Source: an uncultured Lachnospiraceae bacterium
GTDB lineage: Bacteria > Bacillota > Clostridia > Lachnospirales > Lachnospiraceae
Reading direction: 5' to 3'
DNA: 17,673 bases
NCBI GenBank assembly: GCA_902783295.1
Contig: CACZQT010000150.1
Coordinates: 1-17,673 of the forward strand
In this document: piece after piece, positions 1 through 6,795 of the stretch
How positions within the stretch are numbered: the first letter of the stretch is position 1
How the letters are laid out: each line of letters begins with the position of its first letter
Position numbers and translations under genes: made by a program
The notes under the pieces: model-generated
Told to the model about the DNA's origin: nothing
Seen by the model: the letters and a program-made list of their open reading frames with translations, nothing else
Databases searched by the model: none

Positions 1-657
1 AGGCAGGAAGAGAAAATTTACGAAACGGCGGCGGAAATTACCGGCCTGATTGTCGGTGAAATCCGTATTTCCGCCTTTTACAGTATCTGCTCCACCTGGC
101 TTCCGGGGATCATCAGGGCTTTTCAGGAGAGATATCCGGGGGTGAAAATCCAGATCGATGACAATATCCGCCGATATGTGCTCCAGGCATTGAACAACGG
201 ACGGGCAGATGTCGGGTTTTTAAGCGATCATCACGATTTTTCGGGAGAATGGATAGATCTCGAACTGAATCCAATGGTAGCTGTGGTGGGTAAGGACAGT
301 CCCTACGCATCAGGAGATGTTTTCCCTGTGGAAGAGTGCGGGAAGGCTCCGATTATACAGTCTTCCCATGGGAACGACCCGGATATTATGGAAATTTGCG
401 AAAAATACAGCCTGAAGCCGAACATTGTCTATTCCACCAGAAATTCCTTCACTGCCGCTGCCATGGCGAGGAACAATATGGGCGTGCTTCTGGTGAATGA
501 GCTGAGTACACATATGTGGGGATTTGACGTGAAAGTACTCCCCCTGGATCCGCCGCAGTATATTTCGCTGGGAATGGCAGTTCCGCCGGCTTCCTTAGCG
601 TCCCCTGCTGTGAAGAAATTTGTACAGTTTGTAAGAGAACATTACAGCAGTGTATGA
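1..657 (+). CDS. LysR-type transcriptional regulator, C-terminal part (5' truncated by window edge)
   Basis: The reading frame is open from base 1 and ends at TGA 655-657, giving 218 residues without a start codon or the N-terminal winged helix-turn-helix. What remains reads as a LysR substrate-binding domain. It has a basic-to-hydrophobic entry strand (GEIRISAFYSICSTWLPGII), the family-typical stretch FQERYPGVKIQI, then the AL(N)NGRADVGFL segment and a C-terminal FVQFVREHY helix. LysR proteins bind promoter DNA as tetramers and respond to a small effector in this domain. The next gene, 774-1112, lies 116 bases downstream behind its own candidate promoter, so co-transcription is possible but not required. 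The target and effector are not evident. The nearby CstA gene is a candidate target by proximity only. Confidence 0.85.
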   Translation, partial: RQEEKIYETAAEITGLIVGEIRISAFYSICSTWLPGIIRAFQERYPGVKIQIDDNIRRYVLQALNNGRADVGFLSDHHDFSGEWIDLELNPMVAVVGKDSPYASGDVFPVEECGKAPIIQSSHGNDPDIMEICEKYSLKPNIVYSTRNSFTAAAMARNNMGVLLVNELSTHMWGFDVKVLPLDPPQYISLGMAVPPASLASPAVKKFVQFVREHYSSV

Positions 658-697
658 CATGAATTGTCACAGAAAAGGTGGATTTTTTCGCTGTACG

Positions 698-706
698 TGC
701 TATACT
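698..706 (+). promoter_or_regulatory. Candidate extended -10 promoter for the 774 gene
   Basis: The bases TG-C-TATACT at 698-706 match an extended -10 element (TGnTATAAT) in 8 of 9 positions. No convincing -35 sits at 16-18 bp; the TTGTCA at 664-669 is too far away (31 bp). Extended -10 promoters can work without a good -35. A start near 713 would give a leader of about 60 bases before the gene at 774. Confidence 0.4.
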
Positions 707-773
707 GAGGCAGAAACACAGGATGAATAAAGAGCTGTGTATGCGCAGTTGAATGAAAGAGGGAGGAGACATT

Positions 774-1112
774 ATGTTTGATAAACTGTTTTCCAAAAGG
801 GTGACTGTTTTTAAAAAGAGAGACAGGGAGTCCTGGGAACAGATCCGGAAAGCACTGGCGGAATCCGGTTTCGAAGGTATGAAATCAGGTCATTATCTGC
901 AGGAAACTGTGATGGGCGGCGGCTGCGGCGCCAAGCTGGATCCCCGGGATTTCGGAGGAAAAGGGCGGATTGACCGGGATATTTACTGGGTGGATGTACC
1001 GGCGGAAAAGGAAGAGGAGGCAAGAGATATTCTCCGCAGGAACGGCATAGTTCCGGTGATTGAGGAAAACGTTCTTCTGGACGCGGCTCTGCGGAAAAAA
1101 CCGGAAAACTGA
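774..1112 (+). CDS. Small protein of unknown function (DUF2007-like fold suspected)
   Basis: This encodes 112 residues if translation starts at ATG 774. That start is chosen because GGGAGGAG at 761-768 is ideally spaced for it, while an in-frame ATG at 753 has no ribosome site. The protein begins MFDKLFSKRVTVFKKRDRES and has a beta-alpha-beta-like order: a strand (VTVFKK), a helix (SWEQIRKALAESGF), a glycine-rich centre (MGGGCGAKLDPRDFGGKG), a strand (IYWVDVP) and a helix (KEEEARDILRRNG). That order resembles the short DUF2007 'putative signal transducing' proteins, in which a residue-change helix follows a VxVP strand. This is a fold-level guess only. There is no signal peptide and no membrane segment. 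It lies between a LysR gene and cstA, and nothing in the sequence reveals its function. Confidence 0.7.
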   Translation: MFDKLFSKRVTVFKKRDRESWEQIRKALAESGFEGMKSGHYLQETVMGGGCGAKLDPRDFGGKGRIDRDIYWVDVPAEKEEEARDILRRNGIVPVIEENVLLDAALRKKPEN

Positions 1113-1202
1113 TGTGACTGACACTGGAAGAAAAAAACAATATTTTGAAGAGGAAAAACGCAAAAAACGTCAGAAACAGCCATGAAAAGGACAAGAAAGG
1201 GA

Positions 1203-1231
1203 TTGATTTTAACATAAAAACGATATATAGT
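1203..1231 (+). promoter_or_regulatory. Sigma-A-type promoter for cstA
   Basis: TTGATT (1203-1208) and TATAGT (1226-1231) are separated by exactly 17 bp, a good match to the consensus TTGACA/TATAAT. Transcription would start near 1238, immediately before the inverted repeat at 1239-1269, leaving a leader of about 70 bases before the cstA ATG. Confidence 0.7.
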
Positions 1232-1238
1232 ATGTAAG

Positions 1239-1269
1239 GTTGAATGTGAACAAAGTGTAAACATTCAAC
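1239..1269 (+). promoter_or_regulatory. Perfect 9-bp inverted repeat in the cstA leader
   Basis: GTTGAATGT at 1239-1247 is mirrored exactly by ACATTCAAC at 1261-1269, with a 13-base spacer. It begins at the predicted transcription start and is followed by an A run, not a T run, so it is not an intrinsic terminator. It is best read as an operator for a repressor or activator, or as an mRNA hairpin near the 5' end. The regulator is unknown. Confidence 0.5.
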
Positions 1270-1307
1270 AAAAAAACTATAAACATCTTCAAAGAGGGAG
1301 GAGTATC

Positions 1308-2759
1308 ATGATTAGCTTCATTCTCTGTTTCCTGATTCTGATCGGCGGTTATCTTTTCTACGGTAAATATGTCGACAGTATCTTCAATCCCGACGACCGG
1401 GAGACTCCCGCTGTCGCCATCAACGATGGCATTGACTATGTTGTTCTGCCTCAGTGGAAACTGTTCCTGATTCAGCTGCTGAATATCGCAGGCCTTGGCC
1501 CGATCTTCGGTGCTCTGTCCGGTGCCATGTGGGGTCCCGTGGTGTTCCTGTGGATTACCTTTGGTACTGTTTTTGCAGGTGCGGTGCATGACTATTTCGC
1601 CGGAATGCTGTCCGAACGGAATAACGGCGCTTCCATTTCCGAAGTGACCGGTATCTATCTGGGCGAAGCCATGAAGGCTGTTATGCGTGTGTTCTCCGTA
1701 ATCCTGCTGATCATGGTCGGTACTGTTTTCGCAGTTGGACCTGCCGGTCTTCTGGTTACCCTGCTGAAGAATAACGGCGTAGAAACTGGCATCTTCGTAC
1801 AGCCTGCTTTCTGGCTGGCCATCATCCTGATCTATTACTTTATTGCTACCTTTATCTCTGTAGATAAGGTCATCGGCAAGATCTACCCGATTTTCGGTAT
1901 CTGCCTGATTATCATGGCAATCGGCGTCTGCTTCGGTACTCTTACCAGCGGAGTTGCGATTCCTGAGATCTGGGCGAACTTCAAGAACATCCATCCGAAG
2001 GGAACCCCTATCTGGGCCTTCATGTTCATCACTGTAGCCTGCGGCGCTATTTCCGGTTTCCATGCTACACAGTCTCCTCTGATGGCCCGCTGCCTGAAGA
2101 GTGAGCGCCAGGGCCGCTTCGTATTCTACGGCGCCATGGTCGCTGAAGGCATCATCGCCCTGATCTGGGCTGCAGCCGGTGCTACCCTGCTGGGTGTTGA
2201 CAAACTGGCGGAGATGGGCGGCGGCAATGCCAATACCGTATATACCATCTGCACCATGACGATGGGCAAGATCGGCATTATCCTGGCTATGCTGGGTGTT
2301 ATCGCCTGCCCGATCACTTCCGGTGATACTGCTTTCCGTAGTGCCCGTCTGACCATCGCTGACTGGTTCAAGCTGGACATGGGCAACTGGAAAACCCGTC
2401 TGGCCCTCTGCATCCCTGTTCTGGGCATTGGCGCAATTCTGGGCTTCGGCAATACGCTGGGCTTCATCGATTATCAGATTATCTGGCGTTACTTCAGCTG
2501 GTCCAACCAGACTCTGGCTATGATCGTTCTGTGGGCCGGTGCCATGTATCTGGCACAGAATAAGCGCAACTACTGGATCTGTGCGATTCCTGCCACCTTT
2601 ATGAGCGCGGTTTCTTTCACCTACTTCATGATGGCTCCGGAATGCATGGGCCTGATCGCAGTCTTCAAGAACAATGCCGCGATCGGCTATCCTGTAGGTA
2701 TCGTAGTTGCGGTTCTGTTCCTGGGGATCTTCCTCTCCAAGGCAAAGAAAGCTGCTTAA
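1308..2759 (+). CDS. cstA: CstA-family carbon starvation transporter (short form)
   Basis: This is a 483-residue polytopic membrane protein with about 12-13 hydrophobic segments. Family signatures are clear: IAGLGPIFGALSGAMWGP followed by AGAVHDYFAGMLSERNNGAS, then ACGAISGFHATQSPLMARC and CPITSGDTAFRSARLTIADW, all in the CstA core. E. coli CstA and BtsT are about 700 residues. This protein keeps the core but lacks most of the C-terminal extension, as in other clostridial homologues. Characterised members import pyruvate or peptides when carbon is short; the substrate here is inferred, not shown. Translation starts at ATG 1308 behind GGGAGGAG (1296-1303). The gene has its own promoter and terminator, so it is probably monocistronic. 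Codons are strongly biased to GGT/GGC, CGT/CGC, ATC, TTC and CTG compared with neighbours, suggesting high expression. Confidence 0.93.
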   Translation: MISFILCFLILIGGYLFYGKYVDSIFNPDDRETPAVAINDGIDYVVLPQWKLFLIQLLNIAGLGPIFGALSGAMWGPVVFLWITFGTVFAGAVHDYFAGMLSERNNGASISEVTGIYLGEAMKAVMRVFSVILLIMVGTVFAVGPAGLLVTLLKNNGVETGIFVQPAFWLAIILIYYFIATFISVDKVIGKIYPIFGICLIIMAIGVCFGTLTSGVAIPEIWANFKNIHPKGTPIWAFMFITVACGAISGFHATQSPLMARCLKSERQGRFVFYGAMVAEGIIALIWAAAGATLLGVDKLAEMGGGNANTVYTICTMTMGKIGIILAMLGVIACPITSGDTAFRSARLTIADWFKLDMGNWKTRLALCIPVLGIGAILGFGNTLGFIDYQIIWRYFSWSNQTLAMIVLWAGAMYLAQNKRNYWICAIPATFMSAVSFTYFMMAPECMGLIAVFKNNAAIGYPVGIVVAVLFLGIFLSKAKKAA

Positions 2760-2811
2760 AGACAGAAGCTTTGGCTTTGCTCTGAAAGGAGCTTGAATAA
2801 AACACAGCTAA

Positions 2812-2834
2812 GGGCAGGAGTAATCCTGCCCTTT
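2812..2834 (+). terminator. Intrinsic terminator of cstA
   Basis: GGGCAGGA (2812-2819) and TCCTGCCC (2824-2831) form a perfect 8-bp stem with a GTAA loop, followed by a T-rich tail (TTTCGTT). It lies about 50 bases after the cstA stop. Confidence 0.85.
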
Positions 2835-2871
2835 CGTTCCTCAATGGCATTTTAAAATGGGAGGCTTAAGA

Positions 2872-3879
2872 ATGCTGATGAAGCCTGTTCCGCTGGGAAA
2901 GCAGGTGCTTTCTCAGGAGATACTGGAAGATGATAAAAAGAACTGCAGGAAAAGCGGGAACTGTGGGGTCGGAAAAAGAGCTCTCTATATAGGCAGCAGG
3001 CTGATCAGCCGCTTTTATTACATTTCCTGGCCGGAGATACACCGGGTTTTCAAAAGAGTGGCTATGAGCCGGGGCGGTTTTACCGGAAAGGGACTGTTCG
3101 GATCTGCGGCCTACCTGGTAGTGCAGTACGGCAGCGGGCAGGAAAGGGAGTGCCTGTTCAAAAGAGAACAGGAACTGGACATTCTTCTGGACCGGATCCG
3201 GCTGGAGCAGCCTCAGATCCCTACACACAGTGTAAAGGCGGAAAAAAAGCTGGAAGAAGCCGCTGAGAAAGAACGGAAACGCTATGACCGCAGTCTCACG
3301 GAAGAAGCCGGAAGAACACTGGAAGAACTTCAGAAAGCGAAAGACTTTCTGGAACAGAAGCCGGATCTTTACCGCTCTCTGTCAGCTGCGGCCAGGCAGA
3401 AAAGGGTTGCCGATGCTCTCAAGCCTTCTGTACTGGCTGCAGGAACTGTTTTCGGCGTACTGGGACTCGCCGCGGCTGCCTGCGGTTTGTATGGTCTGTT
3501 CCTGCATTCGGAAACTGCCCTGTATTTCCTGCTGGGAGGCGGAATCGCGTTCTTCTTTGTGTTTTCAGCGAATCTGTTCCCGAACCGCTGGAACAGCCGG
3601 AAATACGCACAGACACAATGGGATACTGCGGTAGAGAACTGCCGGAAGAATCTGGCCGGAAAGAATCATTTCCCTGTGGGACCGGCTTATGCTCACCCGG
3701 TTGTTCTGGAAAGAATGAGCCGGGTAGTCCGTGAAGGCCGGGCTGAAACAACAGAACAGGCTTTAAAGGTCATGAAAGAAGACCTCCGCGCTTTGAATGC
3801 AAGTGTGAGCGTTTCTCAGGAGGAACATGATGAGGTTGTTGAAATCAAGCCTATGTTCCTGATTCGCGACTATCAGTAG
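2872..3879 (+). CDS. Two-TM membrane protein with PH-like region and coiled coil, partner of MoxR/VWA
   Basis: This encodes 335 residues from ATG 2872, chosen because GGGAGG (2859-2864) sits 7 bases upstream. An in-frame ATG at 2857 would overlap that ribosome site. Residues about 36-112 look like a small beta-rich PH-like module: RALYIGSRLI, FYYISWPEIHRVFKRVAMSR, then a GGFTGKGLFGS loop, AYLVVQYGSG and a closing helix. Residues about 120-165 are highly charged and helical, probably a coiled coil. Two hydrophobic helices follow at about 187-211 and 215-236 with a very short connecting loop, then a soluble tail of about 100 residues, so both ends are probably cytoplasmic. It is the first gene of an operon with the MoxR ATPase (14 bases downstream) and the VWA gene. 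By context it may be the membrane anchor or client of that module. I do not recognise a named family. Confidence 0.8.
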   Translation: MLMKPVPLGKQVLSQEILEDDKKNCRKSGNCGVGKRALYIGSRLISRFYYISWPEIHRVFKRVAMSRGGFTGKGLFGSAAYLVVQYGSGQERECLFKREQELDILLDRIRLEQPQIPTHSVKAEKKLEEAAEKERKRYDRSLTEEAGRTLEELQKAKDFLEQKPDLYRSLSAAARQKRVADALKPSVLAAGTVFGVLGLAAAACGLYGLFLHSETALYFLLGGGIAFFFVFSANLFPNRWNSRKYAQTQWDTAVENCRKNLAGKNHFPVGPAYAHPVVLERMSRVVREGRAETTEQALKVMKEDLRALNASVSVSQEEHDEVVEIKPMFLIRDYQ

Positions 3880-3893
3880 AAAAGGATCGTGTT

Positions 3894-4817
3894 ATGGAAG
3901 AACTTTTTACTTTCCTGGAAACAGAAGGCGTTTCCGCACCGCTGCTGGAAGCAGTGAGGGTGTTTCGAAAAGAGCATGCAGCAGCTTCGGAACAGAAAAG
4001 CAGGATTCCGGTTCCCGAGTATTATTACTATGGGAAAAAGACCTGGGAGCTGGCGCTGGCAGCGCTCCTGGCAGGGAAAAACCTGCTTCTGGCGGGACCA
4101 AAAGCCACCGGAAAGAATGTTCTGGCGGAAAACCTGGCTGCGCTGTTCGGCCGTCCCATGTGGAATGTTTCCTTCCACGTGAATGCGGATGCATCCTATC
4201 TGATCGGGACCGATACCTATAACGGGCAGGCGGTAGTATTCCGCCCGGGGCCAATATGGCTCAGTGCTGCGGAAGGCGGTTTCGCCGTTCTGGATGAGAT
4301 CAACATGGCAAAGAACGAGGCGCTGGCTGTTCTGCACGCTGCCCTTGATTTCCGCCGTGCCATAGATATGCCGGGATACGAAAAAATATCACTTCGCCCC
4401 GAAACCCGTTTTATTGCCACGATGAATTACGGCTATGCAGGGACAAGGGATCTGAATGAGGCGCTGACGTCGCGTTTCGCGGTGCTGGATATGCCTCTGA
4501 TCACCGGAGAAAACCTTCAGAAGCTGATTTCCAGAAGATATCCGGCTATACGGGAACGGATCTGCAGCCAGCTCGTGAAACTCTACGAGGAACTGGAGAA
4601 GAAAGCGGAAAGTGCGGAAATTTCCGAATCCGCGCTGGATCTCCGCGGCCTGCTGGACGCAATAGCTCTGATGGACCAGGGAGTGCTCTCCGGGGATGCA
4701 CTGACCATGTGCATTGTCAATAAAACCTTTGATTCCTATGAGCGCGGGCTCATACGCGATGTAATTGAGGCAAGGATTCCCGCGGATATGACGAGAGAGG
4801 TTGTCTTTGAAGGATGA
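3894..4817 (+). CDS. MoxR-type AAA+ ATPase
   Basis: This is a 307-residue AAA+ protein of the MoxR/NorQ/CbbQ type. Visible motifs are Walker A GPKATGKN (residues 68-75), Walker B FAVLDEIN with D134/E135, sensor 1 in ATMNYG (N178), and an arginine-finger-like ALTSRF (R194). The region between them (GTDTYNGQAVVFRPGPIW) matches the MoxR pre-Walker-B segment. The last Walker A residue is Asn instead of the usual Thr or Ser that coordinates Mg2+, so ATP hydrolysis may be altered. MoxR proteins form hexamers and remodel or load metals and cofactors into client proteins, together with a VWA partner. Such a partner is encoded directly downstream with a 4-base ATGA overlap, implying translational coupling. 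The ribosome site AAAAGG is at about 3880-3885. The client is unknown. Confidence 0.9.
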   Translation: MEELFTFLETEGVSAPLLEAVRVFRKEHAAASEQKSRIPVPEYYYYGKKTWELALAALLAGKNLLLAGPKATGKNVLAENLAALFGRPMWNVSFHVNADASYLIGTDTYNGQAVVFRPGPIWLSAAEGGFAVLDEINMAKNEALAVLHAALDFRRAIDMPGYEKISLRPETRFIATMNYGYAGTRDLNEALTSRFAVLDMPLITGENLQKLISRRYPAIRERICSQLVKLYEELEKKAESAEISESALDLRGLLDAIALMDQGVLSGDALTMCIVNKTFDSYERGLIRDVIEARIPADMTREVVFEG

Positions 4818-6541
4818 TCAAGAAGCAGTTTTCGGAAAATGCCCGCAGAGCCAGAAATATGATCTGGAACGCGGCCGGGCGCTACGATTTTGAACCGCCC
4901 TTCATGGCTTATTTTCCGAATGGAACCCCGGATTATTATTTTGACATGATGATCGGCTTTGCGGAAAAATGGCTGGATATGCAGCGCTTGTGGGACTTTT
5001 TTAAGGGATATGAGAAGGACCGCAGGGCTGCGGAGTGGGACGAGCTTCTATGGCTGGGACTGGAAAACGCCCTGTTTGAGAAGGAAGCACCGGAAAGGCC
5101 GGTTCTGGAAGAACTTCGGAAAAAACGGGGAGAACGTTTCTATGAAGAACAGGCGCGCCTTTCCCGGCAGCAGATGGAGTATCAGAGCATGCCGGTTTAC
5201 ACTCAGCAGGAAGCCCGCTGGGCAGCTGTCTGCGGAAAAAAGCTGCCGCTGCTTACGCCCAGAGAACGTCGTATGGCGGAAGCACTTCGGTTTTCCGGAG
5301 ACCTGGGAACAGATGAGATACTGGCAGCCATGAAGGCCTTCCTGGAAACGTTTTTTAAAGCCGGAAAACTGTCCGTTGATGTTTCAGTACATAAAGGAGG
5401 GAAGCTTGCCTCACTTTTCCTTCGTCATGAACACAGGCGAAAGGACCGTTTCCTGGTGCGCACAGGCAGCGGTGAGGGAGACCATGCAAGGGCAGTGAGT
5501 CTGGGACATAAAGGACTGGGCAGGCATACAGCTCCTGACGAAGAGGATGAAGCTTATGTCCGGGCTGTCTTCGGAAGAAGTCTTCTTTCTGATGAAGAAA
5601 GAAGATTGCTGACGAATGAACTTTGTATGGAAGAGGATGCCGACTGCCGTCTGTGGATGACCAGAGGAGAGGCTGTCGACGAATCATTCCCGGAAGCAAG
5701 GGAGATTCAGGAAAAACGGAAAAAACAGGAAGCCAGGAATGATGCCTACGTAAAAGAAAACGCAGCTGTCATACAGAATACCGTAAAATCGCTTTCCTCC
5801 GGAATCGAAACGGTTCTTTCAACCTATATGAAGCATCTGCCGGAAGCCTCCCGTGCCGGACGTTTATGTCCGGAAAAGGCGTACCGCCTGCCGGTTCTGC
5901 AGGACGGGCGGGTGTTCCTGAAAGAAGGAGAGGAGACCGAACAGGAATTCTTTGTGGATCTGCTGCTGGATGCCTCACAGTCCCGGATGAATTCCCAGGA
6001 GGTGCTTTCTGCGGAAGCTTTTATTGTAGCCAGAAGCCTGACAGCTGTTCATATTCCGGTACGGGTAACGGCTTTCCGGAGCCTGCGGGGATATACCATC
6101 CTGGAAGAATTGAAATTTCCAACCAGATCTGACTGCAGGGGACTGCTGCGGTATTACGCGGGAGGATGGAACCGGGACAGCCTGGCGCTGGAAGCGCTGG
6201 GGCGGCTGGAGGATGACCCGGCTCTGCGCGGAAAGCAGAGGATTCTGCTGATCATGACAGACGCCAATCCCAACGACTCCACTCCGGCGGCAGCGGCCGG
6301 TCAGTTTCTTCCCCGGGAATATGAAGGTGCAGTGGCGGTAAAGGAAGCAGAAAAGGCTGTGCGGCAGCTCAGGAACCGGGGAATCCGGGTTGGAGCGATC
6401 TTCCACGGGAATACATCTCATCTGGCGGACCTTCATCAGATTTATGGACATTCCTGTGTACGAATCCGCAAAGCATCCCAGCTGGCGGAAGGCGTCAGCG
6501 AGCTTCTTCTGATGATGCTTCGGGAGATTCGGACAGATTAA
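4814..6541 (+). CDS. von Willebrand factor A (MIDAS) domain protein, MoxR partner
   Basis: This is a 575-residue soluble protein with no signal peptide or TM segment. The C-terminal third is a VWA domain. The metal-ion-dependent adhesion site motif DASQS (D386-x-S388-x-S390) follows a hydrophobic strand (FFVDLLL), and a second MIDAS acid is in MTDANPND (D483) after ILLIM. The remainder (about 1-370) is charged and mostly helical, with a stretch rich in charged residues around 225-330, and matches no domain I can name. The overall architecture of a long N-terminal region plus terminal VWA resembles NorD, CbbO and CobT-like partners of MoxR ATPases. The ATG at 4814 overlaps the ATPase stop by 4 bases, typical of stoichiometric partners. 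It probably acts as substrate adaptor for the ATPase, an inference from family pairing. Confidence 0.88.
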   Translation: MIKKQFSENARRARNMIWNAAGRYDFEPPFMAYFPNGTPDYYFDMMIGFAEKWLDMQRLWDFFKGYEKDRRAAEWDELLWLGLENALFEKEAPERPVLEELRKKRGERFYEEQARLSRQQMEYQSMPVYTQQEARWAAVCGKKLPLLTPRERRMAEALRFSGDLGTDEILAAMKAFLETFFKAGKLSVDVSVHKGGKLASLFLRHEHRRKDRFLVRTGSGEGDHARAVSLGHKGLGRHTAPDEEDEAYVRAVFGRSLLSDEERRLLTNELCMEEDADCRLWMTRGEAVDESFPEAREIQEKRKKQEARNDAYVKENAAVIQNTVKSLSSGIETVLSTYMKHLPEASRAGRLCPEKAYRLPVLQDGRVFLKEGEETEQEFFVDLLLDASQSRMNSQEVLSAEAFIVARSLTAVHIPVRVTAFRSLRGYTILEELKFPTRSDCRGLLRYYAGGWNRDSLALEALGRLEDDPALRGKQRILLIMTDANPNDSTPAAAAGQFLPREYEGAVAVKEAEKAVRQLRNRGIRVGAIFHGNTSHLADLHQIYGHSCVRIRKASQLAEGVSELLLMMLREIRTD

Positions 6542-6547
6542 GCCTAA

Positions 6548-6634
6548 AGACAAAAAAGGAAAGGTAAATAAGGGGACAGATTTTCTGCTTCTCAGGTGGT
6601 GAGACAGAGGATCTGTCCCCTTGTTTCTTTGTCT
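6548..6634. repeat. Long REP-like palindrome, possible terminator
   Basis: AAGGGGACAGAT at 6570-6581 pairs perfectly with ATCTGTCCCCTT at 6611-6622. Inside, TCTG (6584-6587) pairs with CAGA (6605-6608) across a CT bulge, and TCTCA (6590-6594) pairs with TGAGA (6600-6604) around a 5-base loop. Outside, AGACAAA (6548-6554) matches TTTGTCT (6628-6634). The whole element is dyad-symmetric, unlike an ordinary compact terminator. It resembles extragenic palindromes mobilised by IS200-like/RAYT transposases, but no such gene is in the window. With the T-rich right flank it could also terminate the upstream operon. Confidence 0.65.
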
Positions 6635-6684
6635 GCCTTTATCTGCCATAAATACATTTTATACTAGGAAGAAATAAATTCTAT

Positions 6685-6713
6685 TTGAAATCTTTTCATG
6701 AAAATGTTATAAA
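6685..6713 (+). promoter_or_regulatory. Promoter of the tct operon, with overlapping cre-like site
   Basis: TTGAAA (6685-6690) and TATAAA (6708-6713) are 17 bp apart, and TG at 6705-6706 makes an extended -10. Transcription would start near 6720 with a leader of about 75 bases. TGAAAATGTTATAA at 6699-6712 matches the CcpA cre consensus (TGWAARCGYTWNCW) at 12 of 14 positions and overlaps the -10, but it lacks the central C. A short dyad (AAATA, 5 bases, TATTT) at 6672-6686 touches the -35. Confidence 0.7.
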
Positions 6714-6795
6714 TCAACTATAGTGTGGACCATAAAAAGGGTCTGCATGAAACTGCTCACAAGGTTCAGCCGAATATAGCGGCAGGAGGGAATTT

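Noticed and set aside
664..706. TTGTCA at 664-669 as a -35 for the TATACT at 701-706
   Set aside because: The spacing is 31 bp, far outside the 16-19 bp range. Only the extended -10 was kept.
1209..2063. Long minus-strand open frame of 284 codons opposite cstA
   Set aside because: It is antisense to a gene with strong CstA motifs, its product is low-complexity and polar without any family signature, and there is no ribosome site. Biased codons in cstA explain the lack of stops.
5975..6649. Minus-strand open frame of 224 codons running through the VWA gene end and the palindrome
   Set aside because: It overlaps the conserved VWA domain on the other strand, starts inside the palindrome region and has no supporting ribosome site.
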